Assembly: GCA_019119615.1 (NCBI GenBank)
Contig: DWWQ01000047.1
Span: forward strand, 1 to 40,158
Length of the DNA: 40,158 nucleotides
Reading direction: 5' to 3'
Source of the DNA: Candidatus Alistipes stercoravium
GTDB taxonomy: Bacteria; Bacteroidota; Bacteroidia; Bacteroidales; Rikenellaceae
Within the stretch, counting starts at the first letter, position 1, and every line of letters starts with the position of its first letter. The notes under the pieces are model-generated. The model was not told the DNA's origin and made no database searches. It was given only the letters and a program-made list of their open reading frames with translations. The position numbers and the translations under genes are program-made. Positions 8,112 through 16,605 of the stretch are shown here, piece by piece.

Positions 8112-8926
8112 AACGCGTGATGCTCTACTTCGGGTCGTTCAATCCGATCCACAAGGGACATACGGCCCTGGCGGAATATGTCCTCGACAGCGGCCTCTGC
8201 GACGAGGTCGTTCTCGTCGTATCGCCCCGGAGCCCCTACAAGGAGGAGGCCGACCTGGCTCCCGAGATGGACCGTTTCGAGATGGCCGAGATCGCTTGCG
8301 CCGCCTCGAAATATCCCGAAAAAATCAAGCCTTCGGTCATCGAGTTCCTGCTTCCGAAACCTTCATACACCATCGATACGCTCCGTTACCTCGAAGAGAA
8401 CTTCGGACGGGAGATGCGTTTCTCGATCCTCATGGGCGGCGACCAGATCGCACGCCTCGACGGATGGAAGGAGTATGAACGCATCCTCGAATATCCCATC
8501 TATGTCTATCCGCGGCGCGATGCACGGACAGAGCGTTTTGCCGGGCGGTTTACGCTGCTCGAAGGAGCGCCCCTGCAGGAGTTTGCGGCAACCGACATCC
8601 GCGCCCGCATCGAGCGGGGCGAGGAGGTGGACGAACTGCTCGGGAAGGGTGTGGCGGACTACATCCGCCGCAAGGGGCTGTGGAGCCCCGCCATGCGCAT
8701 GGCAGCCCTCACGACCCGCATCGACGCCGACCCCGAGGCTGCCGCCAATGCCGACCTGCTGGTCGAACGCGGCAAGCTGCATTACCGACTCAACGAGTGG
8801 GGAGCCGCTCTGAACGACTTCAACCGGGCGCTGGCTCTCGACAAGGAGCACACCGAAGCCCGGCAGTATGTCGAGATGGTGCAGGAGATCCTCCAGTTCC
8901 GCTATACGGACCTCTACAACCCCTGA
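8108..8926 (+). CDS. nadD: Nicotinate-nucleotide adenylyltransferase fused to a C-terminal TPR module
   Basis: Adenylates nicotinate mononucleotide to deamido-NAD in NAD synthesis. The nucleotidyltransferase motif GSFNPIHKGH is at residues 9-18, LMGGDQIARLDGW near 108-120, and the ISSTxIR-like ATDIRARIERG at 161-171. A normal NadD ends at about the GVADYIRRKGLW segment (residues 181-192). Here the frame continues without a stop for another 80 residues. The extension carries a TPR-like helix pair (LVERGKLHYRLNEWGAALN, then DFNRALALDKEHTEARQYV) and ends in DLYNP. From memory, similar small TPR proteins ending in DLYNP are separate genes in other Bacteroidales, so this looks like a fusion. The total of 272 aa compares with the usual 190-210. 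Confidence 0.92.
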   Translation: MKRVMLYFGSFNPIHKGHTALAEYVLDSGLCDEVVLVVSPRSPYKEEADLAPEMDRFEMAEIACAASKYPEKIKPSVIEFLLPKPSYTIDTLRYLEENFGREMRFSILMGGDQIARLDGWKEYERILEYPIYVYPRRDARTERFAGRFTLLEGAPLQEFAATDIRARIERGEEVDELLGKGVADYIRRKGLWSPAMRMAALTTRIDADPEAAANADLLVERGKLHYRLNEWGAALNDFNRALALDKEHTEARQYVEMVQEILQFRYTDLYNP

Positions 8927-8977
8927 TCGCGAAGGCGGACTAAACCCAAAAGGAATCACGACAACCACACGAAACAG

Positions 8978-9964
8978 ATGGAACGACTGAAAATAGCACT
9001 CATGGCGGGCGGAGACTCCCCCGAACGGGAAATCGCCCTGCAAAGCGCCGCGCAGATCCGTGCGGCGCTCGATCCGCAGAAATACGACATACGGGTCATT
9101 GACCTGCACCACCGCGACTGGCACTACACGGCCCCCGACGGCCGGCAGTGGCAGGTGGACAAGAACGACTTCTCGCTCACGGTCGAGGGCGAGCGCACGG
9201 CGTTCGACTATGCGCTCATCATCATCCACGGCACCCCGGGCGAGGACGGCAAGCTGCAGGGATACCTCGACATGATGGGCATTCCCTATTCGTCGTGCTC
9301 GATGACCTCGTCGGTAATCACCTTCGACAAGATCACCACCAAGCGCACGCTCGCCGGGCGCGGCATCCACCTCGCCCGCGAGATCTTCCTCCGCCGGGGC
9401 GACCGCATCGACACCGCCGGGATCATCGAAAAGCTGGGCATGCCCCTCTTCGTGAAGCCCAACGCCAACGGGTCGTCGTTCGGCGTAACGAAGGTACACA
9501 CCCCCGAGGAGCTTCCGGCGGCAATCGACGCCGCCTTCGTCCAGGGCGACGAAATCCTCGTCGAAGAGTGCATCAAGGGGCGCGAGATGGGTTGCGGCGT
9601 GATGATCGCCCAGGGCCGCGAATACCTCTTCCCCATTACGGAGATCGTTCCCAAGAAGGACTTTTTCGACTACGAGGCCAAATATACGGCCGGCTGTTCC
9701 GAGGAGATCACCCCGGCACGGATCTCGCCCGAGGTGAAGGCCGAGCTGAACCGCATGACCCTCGAGGCCTACCGCATGTGCCGCTGCTCGGGCGTCGTGC
9801 GCGTGGACTTCATCGTAACGGACGAAGGAAAACCTTACTTCATCGAGCTCAACTCGATCCCCGGCATGAGCGCCGGAAGCATCGTTCCCAAGCAGGTGCG
9901 CGCCATGGGCATGAGCCTCGGGGAGCTGTTCGACATAATCATTGCCGATACCTGCAAACGATGA
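8978..9964 (+). CDS. ddl: D-alanine--D-alanine ligase
   Basis: ATP-grasp ligase of 328 aa that makes D-Ala-D-Ala for peptidoglycan. The N-terminal GGDSPEREIALQSA holds the catalytic Glu region. HGTPGEDGKLQGYLDMMGIPYSSCS is the family's central segment, though in Ddl the motif is usually HGxxGEDGxxQ. FVKPNANGSSFGV is the ATP-binding loop, and FIVTDEGKPYFIELNSIPGMS is the metal and D-Ala site. Length and start are normal. The stop overlaps the DUF3109 gene start as ATGA (9961-9964). Confidence 0.96.
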   Translation: MERLKIALMAGGDSPEREIALQSAAQIRAALDPQKYDIRVIDLHHRDWHYTAPDGRQWQVDKNDFSLTVEGERTAFDYALIIIHGTPGEDGKLQGYLDMMGIPYSSCSMTSSVITFDKITTKRTLAGRGIHLAREIFLRRGDRIDTAGIIEKLGMPLFVKPNANGSSFGVTKVHTPEELPAAIDAAFVQGDEILVEECIKGREMGCGVMIAQGREYLFPITEIVPKKDFFDYEAKYTAGCSEEITPARISPEVKAELNRMTLEAYRMCRCSGVVRVDFIVTDEGKPYFIELNSIPGMSAGSIVPKQVRAMGMSLGELFDIIIADTCKR

Positions 9965-10542
9965 TCGAGATCGACGACAAGATCGTGAGCGCCGACCTGC
10001 TGCGCGAATGCTTTGCCTGCGACATCGCCCGCTGCAAGGGCATCTGCTGCGTCGAAGGGAATGCCGGAGCGCCGCTCGAGGCCGACGAGGTGGAGATCCT
10101 CGAACGCGAATATCCCAACTACCGTCCCTACATGACTTCAGAAGGCATCGAAGCCGTCGAACGGCAGGGTTTCATAGTCGTGGACGAGGAGGGCGATTTG
10201 ACCACGCCACTCGTCGGCGATGCCGAATGTGCCTACACCTACACCGAGAACGGGGTAACGCTCTGCGCCATCGAGAAGGCGTGGCAGGAGGGCAAAACCC
10301 CGTTCCGCAAGCCCATCTCGTGCCATCTCTATCCGATCCGCCTGATGCACTTCTCGAACGGCACGACAGGGCTCAACTACCACCGCTGGTCGGTATGCGC
10401 CCCGGCACGCGCCCTCGGAGCCAGATTGGGCATCCCGGTCTACAAGGCCCTGCGCGAACCGATCATCCGCCGTTTCGGCGAGGAGTTCTACAAGGCCCTC
10501 GAGGCTGCCGAAGCGCTGCTGAAAAACAACGACACGAAATAA
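9961..10542 (+). CDS. DUF3109 family Cys-rich protein
   Basis: This 193-aa cytoplasmic protein belongs to DUF3109 (YkgJ-like metal-cluster proteins). Cysteines crowd the N-terminus at residues 17, 20, 25, 29 and 30 (CFACDIARCKGICC), followed by later Cys in ECAYTY, TLCAIEK, ISCHLYPIR and SVCAPA. This pattern suggests a zinc or iron-sulfur site. The function is unknown to me. The start at 9961 overlaps the ddl stop, so it is translationally coupled to ddl. It is followed ten bases later by a cell-wall peptidase, so a role near the envelope is possible but not shown. Confidence 0.85.
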   Translation: MIEIDDKIVSADLLRECFACDIARCKGICCVEGNAGAPLEADEVEILEREYPNYRPYMTSEGIEAVERQGFIVVDEEGDLTTPLVGDAECAYTYTENGVTLCAIEKAWQEGKTPFRKPISCHLYPIRLMHFSNGTTGLNYHRWSVCAPARALGARLGIPVYKALREPIIRRFGEEFYKALEAAEALLKNNDTK

Positions 10543-10552
10543 AACCGAACGC

Positions 10553-11752
10553 ATGAAAAGATATCTGCTGATTCTCGCCGCCCTCGCAATGGCCTCGACG
10601 GCCACGGCCGCGGCACGCAACCCCCGAAAGAGCACCCGCGCGGCCCGGCTGGAGGCTGCCGAGCGCGCCGCAGACTCGCTGCGCGCCGTAACGGCCCGAC
10701 AGGCCGCACTCATCGACTCGCTGCAATGCCTCGCCGTATGTCCCGGCGAGGAGGAGTATGCCGAAGAGACGGACGCACCGGAGATCGACACGCGCACGCC
10801 CGAAGAGATCGCCGCCGACTCCGTGGCCGACATGCGCCGCCGCATGGAGCGCAAGGAGATCCACTCGACCTTCGAGACCGACGACCTGACGGTCATCGAC
10901 ACCCTCAGCTCGGGCAACGACGCCCTCTACGTCGTCCTGTTCGGCGACAACTCCTGGAAATACGTCCGCAACCGCGAAGTGGCCAAGGACAGCACGATTT
11001 TCGAAAAGTACTGGGATACGAAGTCGCTCTTCCCGTACAGCAGCGTTACGAAGGCCGACATTCCCGAATCGGTCGTCGTAACACTGGTGGACTCCACCTC
11101 GGGATTCCACTATCCCTACAAGGGTGCGGTCAATCCGCGCGGCAAGTTCGGCGTACGCCGCGGACGCCGCCACCAGGGCGTCGATCTGCCGCTCAAGATG
11201 CGCGATACGGTCTATGCGACCTTCAGCGGCCGCGTGCGCATCTCGCAGTCCGTGCGCGGCTACGGCAACCTGATCATCATCCGCCACGACAACGGGCTGG
11301 AAACCTACTACGGGCACCTTTCCGAACGGCTCGTCGAACCCAACCAGTGGGTCGAGGCGGGAGATATCATCGGTCTGGGCGGCTCGACGGGCCGCTCGAC
11401 GGGCCCCCACCTGCACTTCGAGACCCGCTACTACGGGCAGTCGTTCGATCCCGAACGGCTGATCGACTTCAAGCGCGGCATCCTCAACCGGGAGGTCTTC
11501 CTGCTCAAACGCTCGTTCCTGAGCATCTATTCCAACGCCGGGCAGGATTTCGACGACGAGGAGGCCAACGAAAAACAGGACAAGCAGGAGGCCGCCGAAC
11601 GCGCCGCCATGCGCTACCACAAGATCCGCTCGGGCGATACGCTGGGGCACCTCGCCGTAAAGTACGGCACGACGGTGAAGAAGATCTGCGCCCTGAACGG
11701 CATCAAGCCGACCACCGTGCTGCGCATCGGCCGCACGCTGCGGGTGCGGTAA
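10553..11752 (+). CDS. Secreted M23 family metallopeptidase with C-terminal LysM
   Basis: A probable peptidoglycan endopeptidase of 399 aa. A signal peptide (MKRYLLILAALAMASTATAA) is followed by an Ala/Arg/Glu-rich, likely coiled region (residues 25-105). The M23 domain spans about 185-305. It has the zinc ligands HxxxD (H207, D211) and HLH (H286, H288), so it should be active. A LysM motif (HKIRSGDTLGHLAVKYG, residues 356-372) closes the protein and would bind glycan chains. In many relatives LysM precedes the peptidase domain; here it comes last. It shares a transcript with ddl and the DUF3109 gene and ends before a strong bidirectional terminator. It could be an EnvC/NlpD-like activator, but the intact ligands argue for catalysis. 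Confidence 0.92.
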   Translation: MKRYLLILAALAMASTATAAARNPRKSTRAARLEAAERAADSLRAVTARQAALIDSLQCLAVCPGEEEYAEETDAPEIDTRTPEEIAADSVADMRRRMERKEIHSTFETDDLTVIDTLSSGNDALYVVLFGDNSWKYVRNREVAKDSTIFEKYWDTKSLFPYSSVTKADIPESVVVTLVDSTSGFHYPYKGAVNPRGKFGVRRGRRHQGVDLPLKMRDTVYATFSGRVRISQSVRGYGNLIIIRHDNGLETYYGHLSERLVEPNQWVEAGDIIGLGGSTGRSTGPHLHFETRYYGQSFDPERLIDFKRGILNREVFLLKRSFLSIYSNAGQDFDDEEANEKQDKQEAAERAAMRYHKIRSGDTLGHLAVKYGTTVKKICALNGIKPTTVLRIGRTLRVR

Positions 11753-11774
11753 CCGCGCATATCCCGAAAACCGA

Positions 11775-11808
11775 AAAAGAGGCGTCTTCCGTGGAAGGCG
11801 CCTCTTTT
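11775..11808. terminator. Bidirectional terminator between the M23 peptidase gene and yggS
   Basis: AAAGAGGCG-TCTTCC pairs with GGAA-GGCGCCTCTTT around GTG. A-rich left and T-rich right flanks give U-tracts in both directions, as expected between convergent genes. Confidence 0.85.
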
Positions 11809-11834
11809 GTTCGGGTCCGAACCGATGACCGGCC

Positions 11835-12500
11835 CTATTTCGAATAGTCCCGCTCGCCGAAGATCAGCGACCCGACGCGCACCATCGTCGCGCCGCAGGC
11901 GACGGCCAGACGGAAATCGTGCGACATGCCCATCGACAGGGTATCGAACGACTCCCCGAAGGCGGGTTTCAGCTCCTCGAAACAGCGTTTCAGACGCTCG
12001 AAATCGCCGCGGATGACCGACTCGTCGTCCGTATTGGTGGCGATGCCCATCACGCCGCGCACACGCACGTTCGGAAGCTGCGCAAAGGGATTCGCCGCGA
12101 GGTAGTCGCGCAGCTGCGCGGGATCCCAGCCCGACTTGGTCTCCTCGCGGGCGACGTGGATCTCGAGCAGGATGTCGATCACACGGCCGCACCGGGCCGC
12201 CTGCGTCTGGATCGCCTCGGCGAGGCGGGCGCTGTCCACCGAATGGATCAACTGCACGAACGGCGCGATGTACTTGACCTTGTTGGTCTGCAGGTGGCCG
12301 ATCATGTGCCACTCGATATCCTTGGGAAGCAGCTCGTATTTCTCGCGAAGCTCCTGCGGGCGGCTCTCGCCGAAGATGCGCTGTCCGGCGTCGTAGGCCT
12401 CGCGGATCAGCTCCGCAGGGTGGGTTTTCGAGACGGCGACGAGCGTTACTCTCTCGGGCAATTCGGCCCGCACACGGGCCAGTTGTTGGGTTACCGACAT
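11835..12500 (-). CDS. yggS: YggS family PLP homeostasis protein
   Basis: PLP-binding protein of 221 aa (YggS/PROSC family). It is a single TIM-barrel domain that buffers free pyridoxal phosphate rather than catalysing a known reaction. The PLP lysine is K25 in LVAVSKTHP. FGESRPQELREKYELLP, EWHMIGHLQTNKVKY, HSVDS and LSMGMSHDFRLAVACGATMVRVGSLIFG are all recognisable family segments. In the second segment FGESR is a small variant of the usual FGENY/FGENR motif. It stands alone, with its own weak promoter box upstream and a shared terminator with the M23 gene. Confidence 0.95.
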   Translation of the reverse strand: MSVTQQLARVRAELPERVTLVAVSKTHPAELIREAYDAGQRIFGESRPQELREKYELLPKDIEWHMIGHLQTNKVKYIAPFVQLIHSVDSARLAEAIQTQAARCGRVIDILLEIHVAREETKSGWDPAQLRDYLAANPFAQLPNVRVRGVMGIATNTDDESVIRGDFERLKRCFEELKPAFGESFDTLSMGMSHDFRLAVACGATMVRVGSLIFGERDYSK

Positions 12501-12522
12501 AGAAACGGTGATTTTTGACAGG

Positions 12523-12530
12523 TAAAGTTA
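12523..12530 (-). promoter_or_regulatory. Possible -7 box of the yggS promoter
   Basis: On the minus strand this reads TAACTTTA, 22 nt before the yggS ATG and one base off TAnnTTTG. An ATTG at 12555-12552, 21 nt upstream, could serve as -33. Weak on sequence, but the geometry matches other genes here. Confidence 0.35.
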
Positions 12531-12609
12531 CACAAAAAACGGACAACGGCGCAATCAACCGCCGGGATTTTACCCGGCAGCTGCCGGAGCGACCGCCGAC
12601 GCCCATTTT

Positions 12610-12640
12610 TTTGCCGTTCCGGAATAGTTTTCTATCTTTA
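12610..12640 (+). promoter_or_regulatory. Promoter of the C69 peptidase gene
   Basis: TTTG at 12610-12613, a 19-nt spacer, then TATCTTTA at 12633-12640 closely match the Bacteroidota promoter. The -7 box ends 20 nt before the ATG at 12661, implying a leader of about 14 nt. Confidence 0.7.
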
Positions 12641-12660
12641 CGGGGAAAAACGCTGAACCT

Positions 12661-14361
12661 ATGAAAAAATTCCGAATGTTTCTTGCAGCCGCAGCCCTCG
12701 TCGCCTACGCCACGGCGGACGCCTGCACCAACTTCATCATCACGCGCGGCGCCTCGACCGACGGGTCGGTGATGGTCTCCTATGCCGCCGACTCGCACGC
12801 CCTCTACGGCGCCCTTTACCACAATGCGGGAGGAAAGCACCTCAAGGGTTCGATCCTGCCCGTTTACGAATGGGACACGGGCCGCTACCTGACCGACATT
12901 CCCCAGGTCGAGGAGAGTTATACGACCGTCGGCAACATGAACGAGCACTCGCTCATCATCGGCGAGACGACCTACGGAGGCCGCGAGGAGCTGGCCGACC
13001 CGACAGGTCTGATCGACTACGGATCGCTCATCTACATCACGCTGCAGCGCGCCAAAACGGCCCGCGAGGCGATCGCCACGATCGTCGAACTGGCCAACAC
13101 CTACGGATACGCCTCGAGCGGCGAGTCGTTCTCGATAGCCGACCCCGACGAGGCCTGGATCATGGAGCTCATCGGCAAGGGCTGCAAGCTCGATGCCGAA
13201 GGAAAGAACATCCGCAAGGGTATCGTATGGGTCGCACGCCGCATCCCCGACGGCTACGTCTCGGCACACGCCAACCAGGCACGCATTACGCAGTTCCCGT
13301 TCGATGATCCCGAAAACTGCCTCTATGCCCCCGATGTGGTGAGCTTTGCCCGCGAGATGGGCTATTTCGAGGGCGATGACGCCGACTTCAGCTTCGCCGA
13401 CGCCTACTGTCCGGCAGACTTCGGCACGGTGCGCGGCTGCGATGCCCGCGTATGGGCTTTCTTCCGCACGGTGGCCGACGGCATGGAGGCCTACGAAGAC
13501 TATGCCATGGGCTACAACCTCAAGAACCGCATGCCGCTGTGGGTAAAGCCCCGCACGAAGGTTTCGCCGAAGGTCGTCTTCGACTGCATGCGCGACCACT
13601 ACGAGGGCACGCCGATGGACATGACGAAGGACCTCGGTGCCGGCGGACACAACTGTCCCTACCGCTGGCGTCCGATGACCTTCGAGGTCGATGGCGTCGA
13701 ATACCTCAACGAGCGCGCCACGGCCACGCAGCAGACCGGCTTCTGGTTCGTGGCTCAGGCCCGGCCCAACGTCCCGGCCGACATGGGCATCCTCTGGTTC
13801 GGCGTGGACGACGCCGCCACGTCGTGCCTGACGCCGATCTTCTGCTCGACGCAGGAGGTTCCCGAATGCTTCCGCGAGGGCAACGGCTCGATGCTGGAGT
13901 ATTCGCCCACGTCGGCATTCTGGCTCTTCAACCGCGTTACGAACTTCGCCTACATGCGCTACGACATGATCTCGGCCGATATCCGCAAGGTTACCGACGC
14001 CTGGGAGAACGGACAGCTCGCCCGGATGGCCGAGATCGACGCCCGGGCCGCCGGATACGACTCGCAGAGTGCCCGCCGCCGCTACCTCACGCGGATAAGC
14101 GTCGATAAGGCCCAGGAGCTCTTCGACCGTTGGTCAAAACTCGACAAATATTTGTTAATCAAATATATGGACGGGAACGTCAAGAGCGAGCACGGCGACG
14201 TGCTGGCTTACCTCGACAGCGACGCCCCGATGGCCCGCCACTTCGTCGAGAACGGCAACGGACGCCAGATTCCCGACAAGATCCAGTTCCCCGGATACAA
14301 CGAGAAGTGGAAGCGTGCCGTAGCCGCCGACAACGGGGAGATTCTCAAGGTTCAAAAATAA
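12661..14361 (+). CDS. Secreted C69 family dipeptidase
   Basis: Ntn-hydrolase peptidase of 566 aa (family C69, dipeptidase A-like). The N-terminal hydrophobic segment ends ATADA, followed by C22 in ACTNFIITRGAST. C22 is the expected catalytic nucleophile. ADA before C22 fits signal peptidase I, so export would itself free the nucleophile. Other family segments are NMNEHSLIIGETTYGGREEL, EDAW-like EAWIMELIGKG and HANQARIT. The protein probably acts in the periplasm or outside the cell on short peptides. It has its own promoter and is followed nine bases later by lpdA, with which it may share a transcript although the functions differ. Confidence 0.92.
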   Translation: MKKFRMFLAAAALVAYATADACTNFIITRGASTDGSVMVSYAADSHALYGALYHNAGGKHLKGSILPVYEWDTGRYLTDIPQVEESYTTVGNMNEHSLIIGETTYGGREELADPTGLIDYGSLIYITLQRAKTAREAIATIVELANTYGYASSGESFSIADPDEAWIMELIGKGCKLDAEGKNIRKGIVWVARRIPDGYVSAHANQARITQFPFDDPENCLYAPDVVSFAREMGYFEGDDADFSFADAYCPADFGTVRGCDARVWAFFRTVADGMEAYEDYAMGYNLKNRMPLWVKPRTKVSPKVVFDCMRDHYEGTPMDMTKDLGAGGHNCPYRWRPMTFEVDGVEYLNERATATQQTGFWFVAQARPNVPADMGILWFGVDDAATSCLTPIFCSTQEVPECFREGNGSMLEYSPTSAFWLFNRVTNFAYMRYDMISADIRKVTDAWENGQLARMAEIDARAAGYDSQSARRRYLTRISVDKAQELFDRWSKLDKYLLIKYMDGNVKSEHGDVLAYLDSDAPMARHFVENGNGRQIPDKIQFPGYNEKWKRAVAADNGEILKVQK

Positions 14362-14370
14362 CGGAACGTC

Positions 14371-15747
14371 ATGAAATACGACATCATCATCGTCGGCAGC
14401 GGCCCCGGAGGTTATGTGGCCGCCATCCGCGCCGCCCAGCTGGGCCGCAAGGTCGCGCTCGTCGAACGGGCCGAGGCGGGCGGCGTATGCCTCAACTGGG
14501 GCTGCATCCCCACCAAGGCGCTGCTCAAGAGCGCCCAGGTTTACAAGTACTGCCGCAATGCCGAGCATTACGGCCTGCACATCGACGGAGAGGTGCAGCC
14601 CGACATGGCGAAGATCGTCGCCCGCTCGCGCGAGGTGGCGCAGACCATGTCGCGGGGCGTGCAGTTCCTCCTCAAGAAGAACGCCATCGACTGGATCCAG
14701 GGCTTCGGACGCCTCACGGCCCCCGGACGCATCGATGTCGAGGGCACAGAATACGAGGCCGACCACATCATCCTCGCCACGGGCGCACGCCCGCGCGAGC
14801 TGCCCGCAATCCCGGTGGACGGCGTGCATGTCATCACCTCGAAGCAGGCGCTGACGCTCGACCGGCTGCCCGAATCGATGATCGTCGTAGGGTCGGGAGC
14901 CATCGGCAGCGAGTTCGCCTGGCTCTACGCCACGCTCGGCGTGCGCGTTACCGTCGTCGAGTACCTGCCGCGCATGATGCCCCTCGAGGACGAGGAGGTC
15001 TCGAAGACCATGGAGCGCGAATTCCGCAAGCTGCGCGCCGCGGTGCTCACCTCGACCACGGTACGCAGCGTATGCGTTACGCCCGAAGGTCAGTGCGAGG
15101 TCGAGATCGAAGGCAAGAAGGGGGTGGAGACCCTCTCGGCCGAAGTCGTTCTCTCGGCCGTGGGCATTCAGGCCAACATCGAGGGAATCGGTATCGAGGA
15201 GCTGGGCGTGGAGGTCGAGCGCGGGAAGATCCGTGTCGATGCCTGCTACCGCACCAGCGTGCCGGGCATCTACGCCATCGGCGACATCGTGCCCGGCCCG
15301 GCATTGGCGCATGTCGCCTCGGCCGAGGGCATCTGCTGCGTGGAGGCCATCTGCGGGCTGAATCCCGCCCCGGTGGACTACACGACCATTCCGTCGTGCG
15401 TCTTTACGCAGCCCGAAGTGGCTTCGGTGGGCATGACCGAACAGCAGGCGCGCGAGCAGGGGATCGAGTACCGCGTGGGACGCTTCCCCTTCACCGCCTC
15501 GGGCAAGGCGACGGCCGCCGGAGAGCGGGAGGGCTTCGTGAAGCTGCTCTTCGATGCCGACGAGCGGCTGCTGGGCGCCCACATGGTCGGCGGTTCCGTA
15601 ACCGAAATGCTCGCCGAGCCGACGCTCGCCCGACGCCTCGGAGCCACGGCCCACGAAATCGCCAGGACGATCCATGCCCATCCGACGATGCACGAAGGGG
15701 TCATGGAGGCCGCCGAAGCGGCACTGGGAGCAGCCATACACCTGTAA
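14371..15747 (+). CDS. lpdA: Dihydrolipoyl dehydrogenase
   Basis: FAD/NAD oxidoreductase of 458 aa that reoxidises dihydrolipoamide in 2-oxoacid dehydrogenase or glycine cleavage complexes. The FAD-binding GSGPGGYVAAIRAAQLG starts at residue 9. The redox disulfide is C40/C45 in GGVCLNWGCIPTKAL. An NAD-binding GSGAIGSEFAWLYATLG lies mid-protein, and IYAIGDIVPGPALAHVAS is the second FAD contact. The His-Glu pair (H437, E442) is in HPTMHEGVMEAAE. All active parts are intact. No E1 or E2 gene is in the window, so the partner complex is unknown. A 16-bp perfect hairpin ends the transcript. Confidence 0.95.
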   Translation: MKYDIIIVGSGPGGYVAAIRAAQLGRKVALVERAEAGGVCLNWGCIPTKALLKSAQVYKYCRNAEHYGLHIDGEVQPDMAKIVARSREVAQTMSRGVQFLLKKNAIDWIQGFGRLTAPGRIDVEGTEYEADHIILATGARPRELPAIPVDGVHVITSKQALTLDRLPESMIVVGSGAIGSEFAWLYATLGVRVTVVEYLPRMMPLEDEEVSKTMEREFRKLRAAVLTSTTVRSVCVTPEGQCEVEIEGKKGVETLSAEVVLSAVGIQANIEGIGIEELGVEVERGKIRVDACYRTSVPGIYAIGDIVPGPALAHVASAEGICCVEAICGLNPAPVDYTTIPSCVFTQPEVASVGMTEQQAREQGIEYRVGRFPFTASGKATAAGEREGFVKLLFDADERLLGAHMVGGSVTEMLAEPTLARRLGATAHEIARTIHAHPTMHEGVMEAAEAALGAAIHL

Positions 15748-15767
15748 GACAGAATACAGCAAGACGC

Positions 15768-15805
15768 AAGAAGGGAGCCTGCCGCATGGCAGGCTCCCTT
15801 CTTTT
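15768..15805. terminator. Bidirectional terminator between lpdA and truA
   Basis: A perfect 16-bp stem: AAGAAGGGAGCCTGCC (15768-15783) and GGCAGGCTCCCTTCTT (15788-15803) around a GCAT loop. TTTT follows on the right. The 5' A-rich arm serves leftward transcripts. Confidence 0.9.
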
Positions 15806-15815
15806 GCATTTCGGG

Positions 15816-16598
15816 TCAGAAGAGAGGTCCGGAATCCAGGAAACTCCGCCGTTCGAAAATCTCCGACGGATAGCGGATATCGCTCAGAAAGAGTCCCTGG
15901 GCAGGAGCTCCGGCACTCGAGCGCGAAAGGTCGCGGCTCTCGATGATCGCACGGAACTCCTCGGGCGTATAGCGGCCGCGGCCCACATCGACCAGCGTGC
16001 CGACGATCGCGCGGACCATGTTGCGCAGGAATCGGTCGGCACGGATCCGGAAGCGGAGCACGTCGCCGGATTCGGCGGACCATCCGGCCTCGTAGATGCG
16101 GCAGATATTGGTCCGGTTGTTCGAGTTGAGCTTGGCGAAGGAAGTGAAGTCCCTAAACTCCGTGAGCATGGCTGCCGCCCGGTTCATCCGTTCGAGGTCG
16201 AGCGGCACATAGTACTGCCACGACAGGAGGCGCGTAAAGGGATTCTTGCGCGTCTCGATCCGGTAGGTATACTCCCGCTCGCGGGCGTCGAACCGGGCAT
16301 GGGCCCCCTCGGCGACAGGCGTAAGTCCGCCGACCGAAATATCGTCCGGAAGCAGGAAATTGAGTTTGTAGAGCGTCTGCGCGGGATCCGCTACAGGTTG
16401 CCGCACGTCGAAATGCGCCACATAGTAGGAGGCGTTCACCCCCGTATCGGTACGCCCGGCACCGGTTACCTCGACCGGCTCGCGCAGCAGCGTCGTGAGG
16501 GCCCGTTCGAGGGTCTGCTGCACCGACGGCTGGTCGGGCTGCCGCTGCCAGCCGCAGTAGGCGGCACCGAGATAGCGGAGTTCGAGAAAGTAGCGCAT
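15816..16598 (-). CDS. truA: tRNA pseudouridine(38-40) synthase
   Basis: Isomerises uridine at positions 38-40 of the tRNA anticodon arm; 260 aa. The catalytic aspartate is D51 in GAGRTDTGVNA. YCGWQRQPDQPSVQQTLE near the N-terminus and FRIRADRFLRNMVRAIVGTLVDVGRGR in the C-terminal half are diagnostic. The frame is open to 16658, but the ATG at 16598 begins the conserved MRYFLELRYLG. It leaves a seven-base gap after tsaD, so this start is preferred. Its operon partner tsaD also modifies tRNA. Confidence 0.95.
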   Translation of the reverse strand: MRYFLELRYLGAAYCGWQRQPDQPSVQQTLERALTTLLREPVEVTGAGRTDTGVNASYYVAHFDVRQPVADPAQTLYKLNFLLPDDISVGGLTPVAEGAHARFDAREREYTYRIETRKNPFTRLLSWQYYVPLDLERMNRAAAMLTEFRDFTSFAKLNSNNRTNICRIYEAGWSAESGDVLRFRIRADRFLRNMVRAIVGTLVDVGRGRYTPEEFRAIIESRDLSRSSAGAPAQGLFLSDIRYPSEIFERRSFLDSGPLF

Positions 16599-16605
16599 CG
16601 GCGGA

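Noticed and set aside
12700..12730. Lipobox reading of the C69 N-terminus (Cys after the signal peptide)
   Set aside because: The residues before C22 (ADA) do not fit a lipobox with Leu at -3, and the family needs this Cys as its nucleophile.
11614..13650. Long minus-strand open frame (678 codons)
   Set aside because: It is antisense to the M23 and C69 genes and overlaps yggS in another frame, with no recognisable motif; a shadow of G+C-rich coding sequence.
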